DNA of 18,247 nt, from assembly GCA_910589085.1 (NCBI GenBank), contig CAJUSG010000031.1, forward strand, positions 1-18,247, given 5' to 3'. Each line of letters begins with the position of its first letter. The stretch's first letter is position 1. This DNA comes from an uncultured Oscillospiraceae bacterium (GTDB lineage: Bacteria; Bacillota; Clostridia; Oscillospirales; Oscillospiraceae). Shown one piece after another: positions 1 through 6,620 of the stretch. The notes beneath the pieces were generated by a model. It was not told the DNA's origin. It saw nothing but the letters and a program-made list of their open reading frames with translations, and did no database searches. A program made the position numbers and the translations under genes.

Positions 1-4
1 TATT

Positions 5-45
5 ATATCAGCCTTCGACAAAGTTCGCAAGGCTGATATGTTTTT
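5..45 (+). terminator. Hairpin followed by T5, possible first of two tandem terminators
   Basis: A perfect 11-bp inverted repeat (ATATCAGCCTT at 5-15 pairs with AAGGCTGATAT at 29-39) encloses a 13-nt loop and is followed by GTTTTT at 40-45. The stem is only moderately GC-rich and the loop is large, so it would be a weaker terminator than the hairpin just downstream. It most likely belongs to the 3' end of a gene left of the window. It could instead be a processing or stability hairpin. Confidence 0.45.
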
Positions 46-46
46 G

Positions 47-79
47 ACCAGAGGACGAAGGTCCTCTGGTTTTTCTTTT
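47..79 (+). terminator. Rho-independent terminator upstream of spoIIIA
   Basis: A perfect 10-bp stem (ACCAGAGGAC at 47-56, GTCCTCTGGT at 61-70) with the tetraloop GAAG is followed by TTTTTCTTTT. This is the classic intrinsic terminator form. It insulates the spoIIIA operon from the gene to the left and implies that spoIIIA has its own promoter immediately after it. Confidence 0.82.
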
Positions 80-80
80 G

Positions 81-109
81 TCATATCCCCCGGCTTGTCC
101 TCATAGGAT
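81..109 (+). promoter_or_regulatory. Sigma-E-like promoter of the spoIIIA operon
   Basis: TCATATC at 81-87 fits the sigma-E -35 pattern (K-M-ATATT), and CATAGGAT at 102-109 fits the -10 pattern (CATACAnT). They are separated by 14 nt, within the spacing usual for sigma-E. The spoIIIA operon of Bacillus subtilis is known to be sigma-E dependent in the mother cell. The element sits directly between the upstream terminator and the first gene. It predicts a transcript start near 115-117, which rules out upstream in-frame starts at 78 and 108 for spoIIIAA. The two mismatches are in the -10 (GG for CA). Confidence 0.65.
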
Positions 110-131
110 GGGACAAAGGCTGGTGAACGAC

Positions 132-1043
132 ATGACACAAATGACAGCGGCGGACAGCTTTGTCCAGGCCGCGAGAGCCCTGCCCCTGCGGCTGCGGGAG
201 GAGGCCCTGTCCCTCTCCGAGGCGGACCGGGCCCGGGCTGAGGAGCTGCGCCTGCGGGTGGGCTGGCCCATGACGGTGCTGATGGAAGGGGGGGAGCGCC
301 CCCTGGGGGGAGTTCCGGTGAGGGGGGCGGAGCTGGAGCAGCTGGTGGAGATCGCCAGCCGGGCCTCCCTCCACACGGTGCTGGACCAGGTGCGCCGGGG
401 CTACCTCACCTTCGAGGGGGGGCACCGCATCGGCCTGTGCGGCACGGTGAGCCTGCGGGACGGGGAAATCCACGGCCTGCGGGCCATTTCCTCCGCCGAC
501 CTGCGGATTGCCCGGCAGGTGAGAGGGGCGGCCGCCCCCGTGCTGGACGGGCTGTGCCCCGGGGGGCGGCTGGCCGACACCCTGATTCTGGCCCCGCCGG
601 GCCTGGGCAAGACCACCCTCCTGCGGGACCTGATCCGGTCGGTGTCCGAGGGGGAGGGGTGTGTTCCCCTGCGGGTGGCCCTGGCCGACGAGCGGGGAGA
701 GGTGGCCGGGATGTACAACGGACAGCCCCAGCTGGAGGTGGGCCGGCGCACCGACGTGGCGGAGGGCTGTCCCAAGGCCCAGGGGCTGATGCTCCTCCTC
801 CGGGCCATGAACCCCCAGGTGCTGGCGGTGGACGAGATCACCGCCCCGGAGGACGTGAGGGCCCTGATTGCGGCGGCGGGCTGCGGGGTCACCCTGCTGG
901 CCACCGCCCACGGGGAGGGGAGAGCCGGCCTGGAGCGCCGGCCTCTGTACCGCCCCCTGCTGGAGGAGGGGCTGTTTCGATTTCTGGTCCGCATCCGCCG
1001 GGAGGGGGAGCGGCGAGTCTATACCGTAGAGGAGCTGAGGTAA
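132..1043 (+). CDS. spoIIIAA: Stage III sporulation protein AA, ATPase of the SpoIIIA channel
   Basis: SpoIIIAA is the mother-cell cytoplasmic ATPase of the SpoIIIA-SpoIIQ channel that links mother cell and engulfed forespore; it resembles secretion ATPases. From the ATG at 132 the product is 303 residues, close to the B. subtilis length of about 307. Visible motifs are Walker A APPGLGKTT (about residues 154-162), a DERGEVAGM segment (about 186-194), Walker B VLAVDEIT (about 230-237) and ATAHGE (about 257-262). The frame is open further upstream (TTG 78, ATG 108), but those starts overlap the terminator or promoter. AAAGG at 115-119 lies 12 nt before ATG 132, a rather long spacing, so the start is good but not certain. 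It is the first gene of an eight-gene operon. Confidence 0.95.
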   Translation: MTQMTAADSFVQAARALPLRLREEALSLSEADRARAEELRLRVGWPMTVLMEGGERPLGGVPVRGAELEQLVEIASRASLHTVLDQVRRGYLTFEGGHRIGLCGTVSLRDGEIHGLRAISSADLRIARQVRGAAAPVLDGLCPGGRLADTLILAPPGLGKTTLLRDLIRSVSEGEGCVPLRVALADERGEVAGMYNGQPQLEVGRRTDVAEGCPKAQGLMLLLRAMNPQVLAVDEITAPEDVRALIAAAGCGVTLLATAHGEGRAGLERRPLYRPLLEEGLFRFLVRIRREGERRVYTVEELR

Positions 1044-1044
1044 G

Positions 1045-1554
1045 ATGATGCGTCTGATGGGCGCCGTCCTGGTGGCGGCGGGAGGCGCGGCGCTGGGCTT
1101 TCAGGCGGCGGCCAGCCTGCGGAAAAGAGGACGGGCTGTCCGGCAGATGGAGGAGGGCCTGGCCCTGCTGGAGCGGGAGCTGGAGCTGAGCGCTCCGCCC
1201 CTGTCCCGGCTGCTGGAGGGGGGAGGCGCCCGCTGCCAGGGTCCGGCCAGGGCGCTGTTTCAGGGGTGCGCCCAGGGGCTGGACAGGCTGGACCGGGAGG
1301 ATTTTTCCAGCCTGTGGCGGCGGCTGGTCCAGGAGCGGACCGAGCTGACACAGGAGGGACAGGCCGTCCTGTTCCCCCTGGGGGAGACCCTGGGCCGGTA
1401 CGACGGGGAGCGGCAGCGGGAGGCCCTGTCCGCCGCACGCAGGCGGCTGGGGGAGCTGGCCGCCCAGCTGGAGGCCGACTGCCGGAGACAGGGCCGGGTG
1501 TATCAGGTCCTGGGCCTGTCCGGCGGGGCCTTTTTGGTGATTTTACTGCTCTGA
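1045..1554 (+). CDS. spoIIIAB: Stage III sporulation protein AB
   Basis: A 169-residue membrane-anchored protein, matching the family length of about 171. It has an N-terminal hydrophobic helix (about residues 4-22), a long helical and charged middle, and a C-terminal hydrophobic helix ending VILLL. SpoIIIAB has a fold related to the GspF/type II secretion platform protein and is thought to couple the SpoIIIAA ATPase to the membrane complex. It starts one base after the spoIIIAA stop, with GAGG at 1037-1040 inside the end of spoIIIAA; a second ATG follows immediately at 1048. Identification rests on sequence style, length and its fixed position as second gene of the operon. Confidence 0.93.
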   Translation: MMRLMGAVLVAAGGAALGFQAAASLRKRGRAVRQMEEGLALLERELELSAPPLSRLLEGGGARCQGPARALFQGCAQGLDRLDREDFSSLWRRLVQERTELTQEGQAVLFPLGETLGRYDGERQREALSAARRRLGELAAQLEADCRRQGRVYQVLGLSGGAFLVILLL

Positions 1555-1564
1555 ATTGCGGGAT

Positions 1565-1615
1565 GCCGCCGCAGGCGGCGCCGAAACAGAGCCCAGCGGA
1601 GCGGGTCTGTTTCGG
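1565..1615. repeat. Double-hairpin intergenic element between spoIIIAB and spoIIIAC
   Basis: Two adjacent inverted repeats fill most of the 78-nt gap in an otherwise overlapping operon. The first is GCCGCC (1565-1570) with GGCGGC (1574-1579) around a 3-nt loop. The second is CCGAAACAGA (1581-1590) with TCTGTTTCGG (1606-1615), extendable inward by CCC/GGG with one bulged G. No T-run follows, so it is not an intrinsic terminator. It could be a REP-like dispersed palindrome, an mRNA processing or stability element, or an attenuator. Only one copy is present in this window. Confidence 0.6.
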
Positions 1616-1617
1616 AG

Positions 1618-1623
1618 AGGAGG
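1618..1623 (+). promoter_or_regulatory. Perfect Shine-Dalgarno site that decides the spoIIIAC start
   Basis: AGGAGG lies 9 nt before the ATG at 1633 and directly abuts the second hairpin of the intergenic element. It is the strongest ribosome-binding site between spoIIIAB and spoIIIAC. The internal ATG at 1690, where homology to the family begins, has only GGAG 14 nt upstream. Folding of the hairpin would leave this site exposed. Confidence 0.6.
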
Positions 1624-1632
1624 AGCAACGGA

Positions 1633-1884
1633 ATGAAGCGGATATCCGGCGTAAGCCAGATGGAGCGGAATGGAGTTTGTGACGACGATATGGAAGTTGA
1701 TCTTATCTTTAAAATCGCGGCCATCGGGATTCTGGTGGCGGTGCTGAACCAGGTGCTCAGCCGGGCCGGACGGGATGAGCAGGCCATGATGACCACCCTG
1801 GCCGGGCTGGTGGTGGTGCTGATGATGGTGGTGCAGGAGATCGCCAGCCTCTTCAACCTGGTGAAGGACCTGTTCGGGCTGTGA
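1633..1884 (+). CDS. spoIIIAC: Stage III sporulation protein AC, with possible N-terminal extension
   Basis: A small two-helix membrane protein of the SpoIIIA complex. The family core starts at MEVDLIFKIA (ATG 1690) and gives 64 residues, the usual size (about 64-68). It has hydrophobic helices at about core residues 5-22 and 33-55. The start at 1633 adds 19 mostly polar residues (MKRISGVSQM...); it is chosen because it has a perfect AGGAGG at 9-nt spacing, whereas 1690 has no good site. Both are in one frame, so the true protein is either 83 or 64 residues. Its TGA shares one base with the ATG of spoIIIAD, suggesting translational coupling. Confidence 0.88.
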   Translation: MKRISGVSQMERNGVCDDDMEVDLIFKIAAIGILVAVLNQVLSRAGRDEQAMMTTLAGLVVVLMMVVQEIASLFNLVKDLFGL

Positions 1885-2273
1885 TGGAGGCCATGGCGAA
1901 GCTGGCCGCCGTGGGGGTGACGGCGGTGGTGCTCAGCGCGGTGCTGCGGAAAAACACCCCGGAGCTGGCCCTGCTGCTGGCCCTGGCCGCCGGGCTGTGG
2001 ATGCTGGCCCTGACGGCCAGCGGGCTGGGGGCGGTGGTGGAGCTGATGAATGAGCTGGCGGAGCAGGCCGGCCTGTCTGAGGTGCTGCTGGAGCCGGTGG
2101 TGAAGACCGTGGCCCTGTCCATCCTTACCAGGCTGACGGTGGAGATCTGCCGGTCGGCGGGGGAGGGCGGCGTGGCCGCCTTTGTGGAGACGGCGGGGGC
2201 GGTGCTGGCCCTGCTGGCGGCCCTGCCCCTGATCCGGGCGGTGGCACAGATGATGGGGGAGCTGCTGACATGA
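1884..2273 (+). CDS. spoIIIAD: Stage III sporulation protein AD
   Basis: A 129-residue integral membrane protein of the SpoIIIA complex, near the family length of about 133. It is largely hydrophobic, with helices around residues 6-22, 29-50, 72-88 and 103-120, and a conserved-looking LLEPVVKTVALSILTRLTVE stretch at about 68-87. The ATG at 1884 overlaps the spoIIIAC stop in a TGATG arrangement. A GTG one codon upstream (1881) is possible but overlaps further. Its end overlaps spoIIIAE by 4 nt (ATGA). SpoIIIAC, AD and AE are thought to form the inner-membrane part of the channel. Confidence 0.93.
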   Translation: MEAMAKLAAVGVTAVVLSAVLRKNTPELALLLALAAGLWMLALTASGLGAVVELMNELAEQAGLSEVLLEPVVKTVALSILTRLTVEICRSAGEGGVAAFVETAGAVLALLAALPLIRAVAQMMGELLT

Positions 2274-3331
2274 GACGATTGATCTGCTTCTGCGCCTTGG
2301 CCCTCCTGTGCGCCGCACCGGCCCTGGGGGCGGAGCTGGCCGTGCCCGGCCTGGACCAGGTGTGGGAGGAGGCGGAGGGCTACGGGGTGGAGCGGGAGGG
2401 CTCGCTGGACCAGGGGCTGTCCAGACTCTGGGCCGACGCCCTGGGGCAGCTGGGCGCCCTGCTCCGGACCAGCCTGGCCACGGCGGTCAAGCTGATGGCG
2501 GTGGTGCTGCTGTGCTCCCTGGCCGAGGGGGCCAGGCAGGGGGAGGGGGACGGCCTTCAGGCGGTCAACCTGGCCGGGGTGCTGGCCATCACCGCCCTGA
2601 CCATGACGGATATGGCGGTGATGATCGGGCTGGGCAGGGATACCCTGGACAGGATGCAGGGATTTTCCTCCGTGCTGCTGCCGGTGGTGGCGGTGCTGAC
2701 GGCGGCGGCGGGAGGGGTTACCGGCGCGGCCGTGCGCCAGGGGGCCACTGTGCTCTTCTCCCAGCTGCTGATTACCGCTATGGACCGGCTGCTGGTGCCC
2801 CTGGTGTACGCCTTTGTGGCGGTGAGCTGCGCCCAGGCCGCCGTGGGCAATCCGGGCCTGAAAAAGGTGGCCGACCTGATCCGGAATACGGTGACCTTCC
2901 TCCTTACCGCCCTGCTGCTGGCCTTTGTGGGCTACCTCACTGCCAGCGGGGCCATCGCCGGCAGCGTGGACGCCGCCGCCGTCAAGGCGGCCAAGCTGGC
3001 CATCTCCCGGGCGATCCCGGTGGTGGGGGGGATTCTGGCCGACGCCTCCGAGTCGGTGCTGGCCGGGGCGGGCGCTCTGAAGGGGACGGTGGGGGCGGCG
3101 GGCCTGGTGGTGGTGCTGGCCATCTGCCTGACCCCCTTCCTGCGGCTGGCGCTGCAGTATCTGGTGTATAAGGGGGCGGCCGCCCTGTGCGCCACCGTGG
3201 CCCAGCCCAAGCTGTCCGGCCTGATCGACGCCATCGGCTCCGCCTTCGGGCTGGTGCTGGGGATGACAGGGGCGGGGGCGCTGGTGCTGCTGGTCAGTCT
3301 GGTGTCCGCCATGAAGGCGGTGGTCCCGTGA
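2270..3331 (+). CDS. spoIIIAE: Stage III sporulation protein AE
   Basis: A polytopic membrane component of the SpoIIIA channel, 353 residues, somewhat shorter than the roughly 399 of B. subtilis. It has a clear N-terminal signal peptide with a likely cut after APALG (residue 20), a short extracytoplasmic region, then six to eight hydrophobic helices between about residues 65 and 345. These are separated by small loops such as VGNPGLKKVADLIRNTV. The ATG overlaps the spoIIIAD stop (ATGA) and the TGA overlaps the spoIIIAF start (TGATG), so the AC-AG genes are probably translated as a coupled unit. Confidence 0.95.
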   Translation: MRRLICFCALALLCAAPALGAELAVPGLDQVWEEAEGYGVEREGSLDQGLSRLWADALGQLGALLRTSLATAVKLMAVVLLCSLAEGARQGEGDGLQAVNLAGVLAITALTMTDMAVMIGLGRDTLDRMQGFSSVLLPVVAVLTAAAGGVTGAAVRQGATVLFSQLLITAMDRLLVPLVYAFVAVSCAQAAVGNPGLKKVADLIRNTVTFLLTALLLAFVGYLTASGAIAGSVDAAAVKAAKLAISRAIPVVGGILADASESVLAGAGALKGTVGAAGLVVVLAICLTPFLRLALQYLVYKGAAALCATVAQPKLSGLIDAIGSAFGLVLGMTGAGALVLLVSLVSAMKAVVP

Positions 3332-3825
3332 TGGGGGCGGTGCGGGGCTGGCTGCTGACGGTGATCGCCGCGTCCCTCCTGTGCGCTTTGGCCGACGCCC
3401 TGATGCCCCCGGGGGCGGTGAAGCGGGTGGGGAGGCTGGTGTGCGGCCTGGTGCTGCTGGCCGCCATTCTCTCCCCGGCGGTCCGGCTGGATGTGGCCGA
3501 GGGGGAGCGGTGGCTGGCGGAGTGCTTCGCCTCTATGGAGCCCCGGAGAGAAAATTTGGAGGAGACGGTAAACAATCAGATGAAAATCATCATAGAGGGG
3601 GAGTATGCCGCATATATTGTGGACAAGGCGGCAGAATTTGGCCTGACCTGCTCCGCCCGGGTGGAATGCCGGGTGTCGGAGGAGGGGCTGTATCTCCCTG
3701 TGTGGGCGGAGGTGTCCGGGGCGCTGACAGAGAGCGGCCGGGCCCGGCTGGTCCAGGTGATTCGGGAGGACCTGGGGGTCCCCGAGGCGGAACAGAGCTA
3801 CATTGGAGAGGAGGAGCTGCCGTGA
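3331..3825 (+). CDS. spoIIIAF: Stage III sporulation protein AF
   Basis: A 164-residue protein with two N-terminal transmembrane helices (about residues 5-24 and 34-50), linked by the family-typical MPPGAVKRVGRLVCGLV segment. A C-terminal extracytoplasmic domain of about 110 residues follows. SpoIIIAF belongs to the ring-forming part of the SpoIIIA complex, and its soluble domain resembles ring-building motifs of secretion systems. It is shorter than the B. subtilis protein (about 206). The start is the ATG that overlaps the spoIIIAE stop; the frame is open far upstream, but only as a shadow of spoIIIAE. The 3' end contains GGAGAGGAGGAG, which serves as the ribosome-binding site of spoIIIAG. 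Confidence 0.92.
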   Translation: MGAVRGWLLTVIAASLLCALADALMPPGAVKRVGRLVCGLVLLAAILSPAVRLDVAEGERWLAECFASMEPRRENLEETVNNQMKIIIEGEYAAYIVDKAAEFGLTCSARVECRVSEEGLYLPVWAEVSGALTESGRARLVQVIREDLGVPEAEQSYIGEEELP

Positions 3826-4331
3826 AATGGAAGTGGCCCGAGGCGGCCCGGAGGTGGAAGGGGGCGCTGAGGAAATATCAGTATGTGCTGCTGGTGATGG
3901 CGGCGGGGGTTGTCCTGCTGCTTCTGCCTGCCGGCGGACAGGACCGCGGTGAGGAGCCGCCGGCCCGGGAGGAGGGGGCGGTCTTTGACCTGGACGCCTT
4001 CGAGCGGAAGCTGGAGAGGACCCTGTCCCAGGTGGAGGGGGCGGGGGAGACCCAGGTGATCCTCACCCTGGACGGGGGCAGCCGGCAGGTGCTGGCCCGC
4101 AACCAGGAGCGGGAGGGGGACGGGGGCACCTCCAACACGGTGGTCACCGTGGGGAAGGGCTCCGGCGCCCAGGAGGTGGTGCCCCTCCAGACGGTGGCCC
4201 CCCAGTTCCGGGGCGCCCTGGTGGTCTGCCCCGGCGGAGGTGACCCCCAGGTGAGGCTCAGGATGATTGAGGCGGTGTCCGCCCTCACCGGACTGGGATC
4301 GGACCGGATCTCGGTGTGTCAGAGAGGGTAG
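3822..4331 (+). CDS. spoIIIAG: Stage III sporulation protein AG
   Basis: A 169-residue protein that forms the large extracytoplasmic ring of the SpoIIIA channel, with structural kinship to PrgK/FliF-type secretion rings. It has a basic N-terminus, one transmembrane helix (about residues 20-37), a charged linker, and a ring-building domain (about 56-169). The domain contains LSQVEGAGETQVILTLD (about 68-84) and GALVVCPGGGDPQVRLRMIE (about 131-150). It starts at GTG 3822, overlapping the spoIIIAF stop by 4 nt, behind a strong GGAGGAG five bases upstream. It is shorter than B. subtilis SpoIIIAG (about 229), mainly in the region that forms beta-insertions there. Confidence 0.93.
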   Translation: MKWKWPEAARRWKGALRKYQYVLLVMAAGVVLLLLPAGGQDRGEEPPAREEGAVFDLDAFERKLERTLSQVEGAGETQVILTLDGGSRQVLARNQEREGDGGTSNTVVTVGKGSGAQEVVPLQTVAPQFRGALVVCPGGGDPQVRLRMIEAVSALTGLGSDRISVCQRG

Positions 4332-4386
4332 GAAAACCCCGCGGGGGGATGAGAGCTTCAGCAATTAAATACAAGGAGGAATTATC

Positions 4387-5019
4387 ATGAGAACGAAAAA
4401 GTCCGACTGGTCCCAGCTGTGGAAGCGCAACGCGGTTGTGGCGGCGATTGCCCTGTTTGTTTGCGCAGCGGTGTATCTGAACTGGAACTATGGCAAGGAG
4501 GCCGGCACCGGAGCGGGCAAGACGCTGGGACAGTCCACCATGGTGGGGGGGAAGACCCAGGACCCGCTGGTGGGGGGCGGCAGCTCCGCGCAGACGGGGG
4601 CTGACACCGGGGATGGTCAGACCGGCGGGGAGGTGCAGACCAGCGGGGAGACGGAGGACAAGGGCGGCGCCTACTTTGCCACCGCCCGGCTCAACCGGCA
4701 GCAGGCCAGGGACAGCGCCCTTTCTCTTTTGCAGGACGCCGCCGCACGGGAGGACGCCGACGAGACGGTGAAGAATCAGCTCAACGACAATATCCAGACC
4801 ATGGCCAACTACACCGTTACCGAGGCCCAGATCGAAAATCTGGTGGTGGCCAAGGGCTACACCGACTGCGTGGCCTTCATCGGGGAGGATACCCTCTCCC
4901 TGGCCGTGTCCGCCCCGGAGGGGGGGCTGACTGAGGCCGATACCGCTAAAATTGTGGACGTGGTCAATCAGACCGCCGGCTTTACGGCGGACCAGATCAA
5001 GATTATTGAGGTGGAGTAA
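4387..5019 (+). CDS. spoIIIAH: Stage III sporulation protein AH, SpoIIQ-partner ring protein
   Basis: A 210-residue mother-cell membrane protein whose extracytoplasmic domain pairs with forespore SpoIIQ in B. subtilis to bridge the two membranes. It has a basic cytoplasmic N-terminus, one transmembrane helix (about residues 15-31), and a low-complexity Gly/Thr/Gln linker (about 38-95). The C-terminal YscJ/FliF-like domain (about 98-210) includes KGYTDCVAFIGEDTLSLAVS. It is the only spoIIIA gene separated from its neighbour by a clear gap (55 nt) apart from spoIIIAC, and it has its own strong AAGGAGGA site at 4374-4381. The gap holds a short CCCCGCGGGG palindrome; no clear promoter was seen there. 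Confidence 0.95.
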   Translation: MRTKKSDWSQLWKRNAVVAAIALFVCAAVYLNWNYGKEAGTGAGKTLGQSTMVGGKTQDPLVGGGSSAQTGADTGDGQTGGEVQTSGETEDKGGAYFATARLNRQQARDSALSLLQDAAAREDADETVKNQLNDNIQTMANYTVTEAQIENLVVAKGYTDCVAFIGEDTLSLAVSAPEGGLTEADTAKIVDVVNQTAGFTADQIKIIEVE

Positions 5020-5037
5020 AGATTTTCTTCTCCGCAG

Positions 5038-5066
5038 TTGTCAAATGGGGAAAAGTGTGATAGAAT
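5038..5066 (+). promoter_or_regulatory. Sigma-A promoter with extended -10 for the Asp23-family gene
   Basis: TTGTCA at 5038-5043 and TAGAAT at 5061-5066 are separated by exactly 17 nt. TG at 5058-5059 forms an extended -10. This is close to the vegetative consensus and predicts a transcript start near 5073. It would make the downstream gene independent of the sporulation operon that precedes it. Confidence 0.75.
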
Positions 5067-5109
5067 AACAGACAACCCTTTTGAAAACTGGAAACAGGAG
5101 TGGTATCAC

Positions 5110-5460
5110 ATGGGCGAAAGCAAAGATTATGTCTCCCGCTCTGACGAGCTGGGCAATATCCATATCTCTGAGGAGGTGCTGGCGGCTATTTCCGCCGCGG
5201 CCGCCCTGGAGGTGGAGGGGGTCAGCAGCCTGACCAATCCCAGCAAGAAGAACGCCGCCAAGGGTGTGCACATCAAGCTGGAGGAGGAGAAGGTGGTGGT
5301 CGCCATGTCTGTCCTCATGGCCTATGGACACACCATCCCTGAGATGGGCCGGGCCGTTCAGGAGGCGGTGAAAAACGCCATCGAGTCCATGAGCGGACTG
5401 GAGGTGGCCGCCGTCAACGTGAGCGTGGGCGGCATCGTATTCCCCCCAAAGGAACAGTAA
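5110..5460 (+). CDS. Asp23/Gls24 family envelope-stress protein (YqhY-like)
   Basis: A 116-residue soluble protein of the Asp23/Gls24 family, whose members are tied to cell envelope homeostasis and, for YqhY-type proteins, to genes near acetyl-CoA carboxylase. Typical features are GNIHISEEVLAAISAAAALE (about residues 15-34), VEGVSSL, and the closing VNVSVGGIVF (about 101-110). The ATG at 5110 has AGGAG at 5096-5100; an in-frame TTG at 5038 falls on the promoter and is rejected. In B. subtilis a YqhY gene lies a few genes after spoIIIAH, so its position here is conserved. The usual following genes (nusB and others) are absent, replaced by a convergent chemotaxis operon. Confidence 0.9.
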   Translation: MGESKDYVSRSDELGNIHISEEVLAAISAAAALEVEGVSSLTNPSKKNAAKGVHIKLEEEKVVVAMSVLMAYGHTIPEMGRAVQEAVKNAIESMSGLEVAAVNVSVGGIVFPPKEQ

Positions 5461-5497
5461 AAAATCGCCCCGCCGGCCGGCGGGGCGATTTTTTTTT
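5459..5497. terminator. Bidirectional terminator between asp23-family gene and cheB
   Basis: A perfect uninterrupted palindrome is centred between 5476 and 5477: TCGCCCCGCCGG pairs with CCGGCGGGGCGA, flanked by A6 on the left and T9 on the right. It therefore provides a stem plus U-run for transcripts in both directions. The cheB stop codon (5496-5498) lies in the T-run, so the two convergent genes share this one element with almost no spare sequence. The perfect palindrome leaves no dedicated loop, so the apex of the stem must open in RNA. Confidence 0.92.
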
Positions 5498-6587
5498 ACC
5501 ATTTTTGCAGCTGGCGCAGCAGTATGCCGGCGATGTCCTCGCAGGAGCCCTGGATCTGGACGGCCCCGATGTTGTAGGCCACCATGGGCATACCGTACAC
5601 CACGCTGGATTCCTTGTCCTGGCCGATGGTATAGGCCCCGGCCTGGCGCATCTTCAGCAGACCGTCGGCCCCGTCGCGGCCCATGCCCGTCATGATGATG
5701 CCCGTCATCTTGCACCGGACCTGCTCCGCCATGGAGAAGAACAAAGCGTCTACCGAGGGGCGGTGGCCGCTGACCTTTTCGCCGGGCATACAGGACACGG
5801 TATAGCGGCTGCCGGAGCGGACAATCCGCATCTGGAAGTCCGCGGGGGCCAGAAGCGCCAGGCCCCGGCGGAGCTCGTCGCCGCTCTTGGCCTCCCGCAC
5901 CTCCATGTGGCACAGGCGGTTGAGCCGGTCGGCGTACATCTGGGTGAAGCCGGTGGGCATGTGCTGCACGATGAGCATGGCGGGGATGTCGGCCGGCAGG
6001 CGCTTCATGACCTCCAGGGTGGCCTCGGTTCCGCCGGTGGACGCCCCCAGGCCGATGATGACATTGTCCAGAGAGGGACGGTTTCCCAGCAGGGGAGGGG
6101 CAGGCAGAGCGGGCTGGCTGCCGGTGACGGGCAGGCGGGGGGCGCCGGGCTTGACAGGGGCGGCGGGCGCCGGGACGCCGGGCCGGGGGCGCACCCGGGC
6201 GCCGGCGGCGGCGATTACCTTCTGGGTGAGGGCGGCGATGAAGGCCTCGTTCTGACCGGGCTCCGGCTTGCGCACAAAGTCCACCGCGCCGGCGGACAGA
6301 GCGTCGAACACCCGCAGGTCCAGCGAGGACACCAGAATGACAGGCAGAGGGACGACGGGAAGCAGCTGCTTCAGAAACTCAATGCCGTTCATCCCCGGCA
6401 TCTCCACGTCCAGCGTCATGACGTCGGGGCGGAAGGTGTCGATCTTCGCCCGGGCGTCCTTGGCATTGAAGCTGGTGGCTACCACTTCGATGCTGGGGGA
6501 GGTGTTCAGGCCGTTGGAAATCATGGTGCGGGCCAGAACAGAGTCGTCCACCACCATGACGCGTATTTTTTTATTGACCGGCCACAT
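5496..6587 (-). CDS. cheB: Chemotaxis response regulator protein-glutamate methylesterase CheB
   Basis: CheB removes methyl groups from (and deamidates) chemoreceptor glutamates when phosphorylated by CheA. The 363-residue product has a receiver domain (about 7-125) with acidic pair D14-D15, phospho-acceptor D60 in LDVEMPGMNG and the K107 motif VRKP. A Pro/Ala-rich linker (about 130-168) precedes the methylesterase domain (about 172-363). Catalytic residues visible are S183 in GASTGG, H209 in QHMPTGF and D305 in TGMGRDGADG. The start at 6587 has AAAGGAGT six bases upstream; a GTG 18 nt earlier lies on that site and is rejected. It is the last gene of the operon, ending in the shared terminator. 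Confidence 0.97.
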   Translation of the reverse strand: MWPVNKKIRVMVVDDSVLARTMISNGLNTSPSIEVVATSFNAKDARAKIDTFRPDVMTLDVEMPGMNGIEFLKQLLPVVPLPVILVSSLDLRVFDALSAGAVDFVRKPEPGQNEAFIAALTQKVIAAAGARVRPRPGVPAPAAPVKPGAPRLPVTGSQPALPAPPLLGNRPSLDNVIIGLGASTGGTEATLEVMKRLPADIPAMLIVQHMPTGFTQMYADRLNRLCHMEVREAKSGDELRRGLALLAPADFQMRIVRSGSRYTVSCMPGEKVSGHRPSVDALFFSMAEQVRCKMTGIIMTGMGRDGADGLLKMRQAGAYTIGQDKESSVVYGMPMVAYNIGAVQIQGSCEDIAGILLRQLQKW

Positions 6588-6620
6588 GGGAATCACTCCT
6601 TTCACAGGCAGTTACAGGCA

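Noticed and set aside
78..131. Longer spoIIIAA starts at TTG 78 or ATG 108
   Set aside because: The first overlaps the terminator T-run and the second lies on the -10 box of the probable sigma-E promoter. ATG 132 also gives the family length.
1595..1616. Intrinsic terminator after spoIIIAB
   Set aside because: A strong stem is present but no T-run follows; a ribosome-binding site follows instead, and transcription must continue to spoIIIAC-AH.
5038..5109. Longer Asp23-family start at TTG 5038
   Set aside because: The TTG is the -35 box of a near-consensus promoter, and the intervening residues are unlike the family. ATG 5110 has its own AGGAG site.
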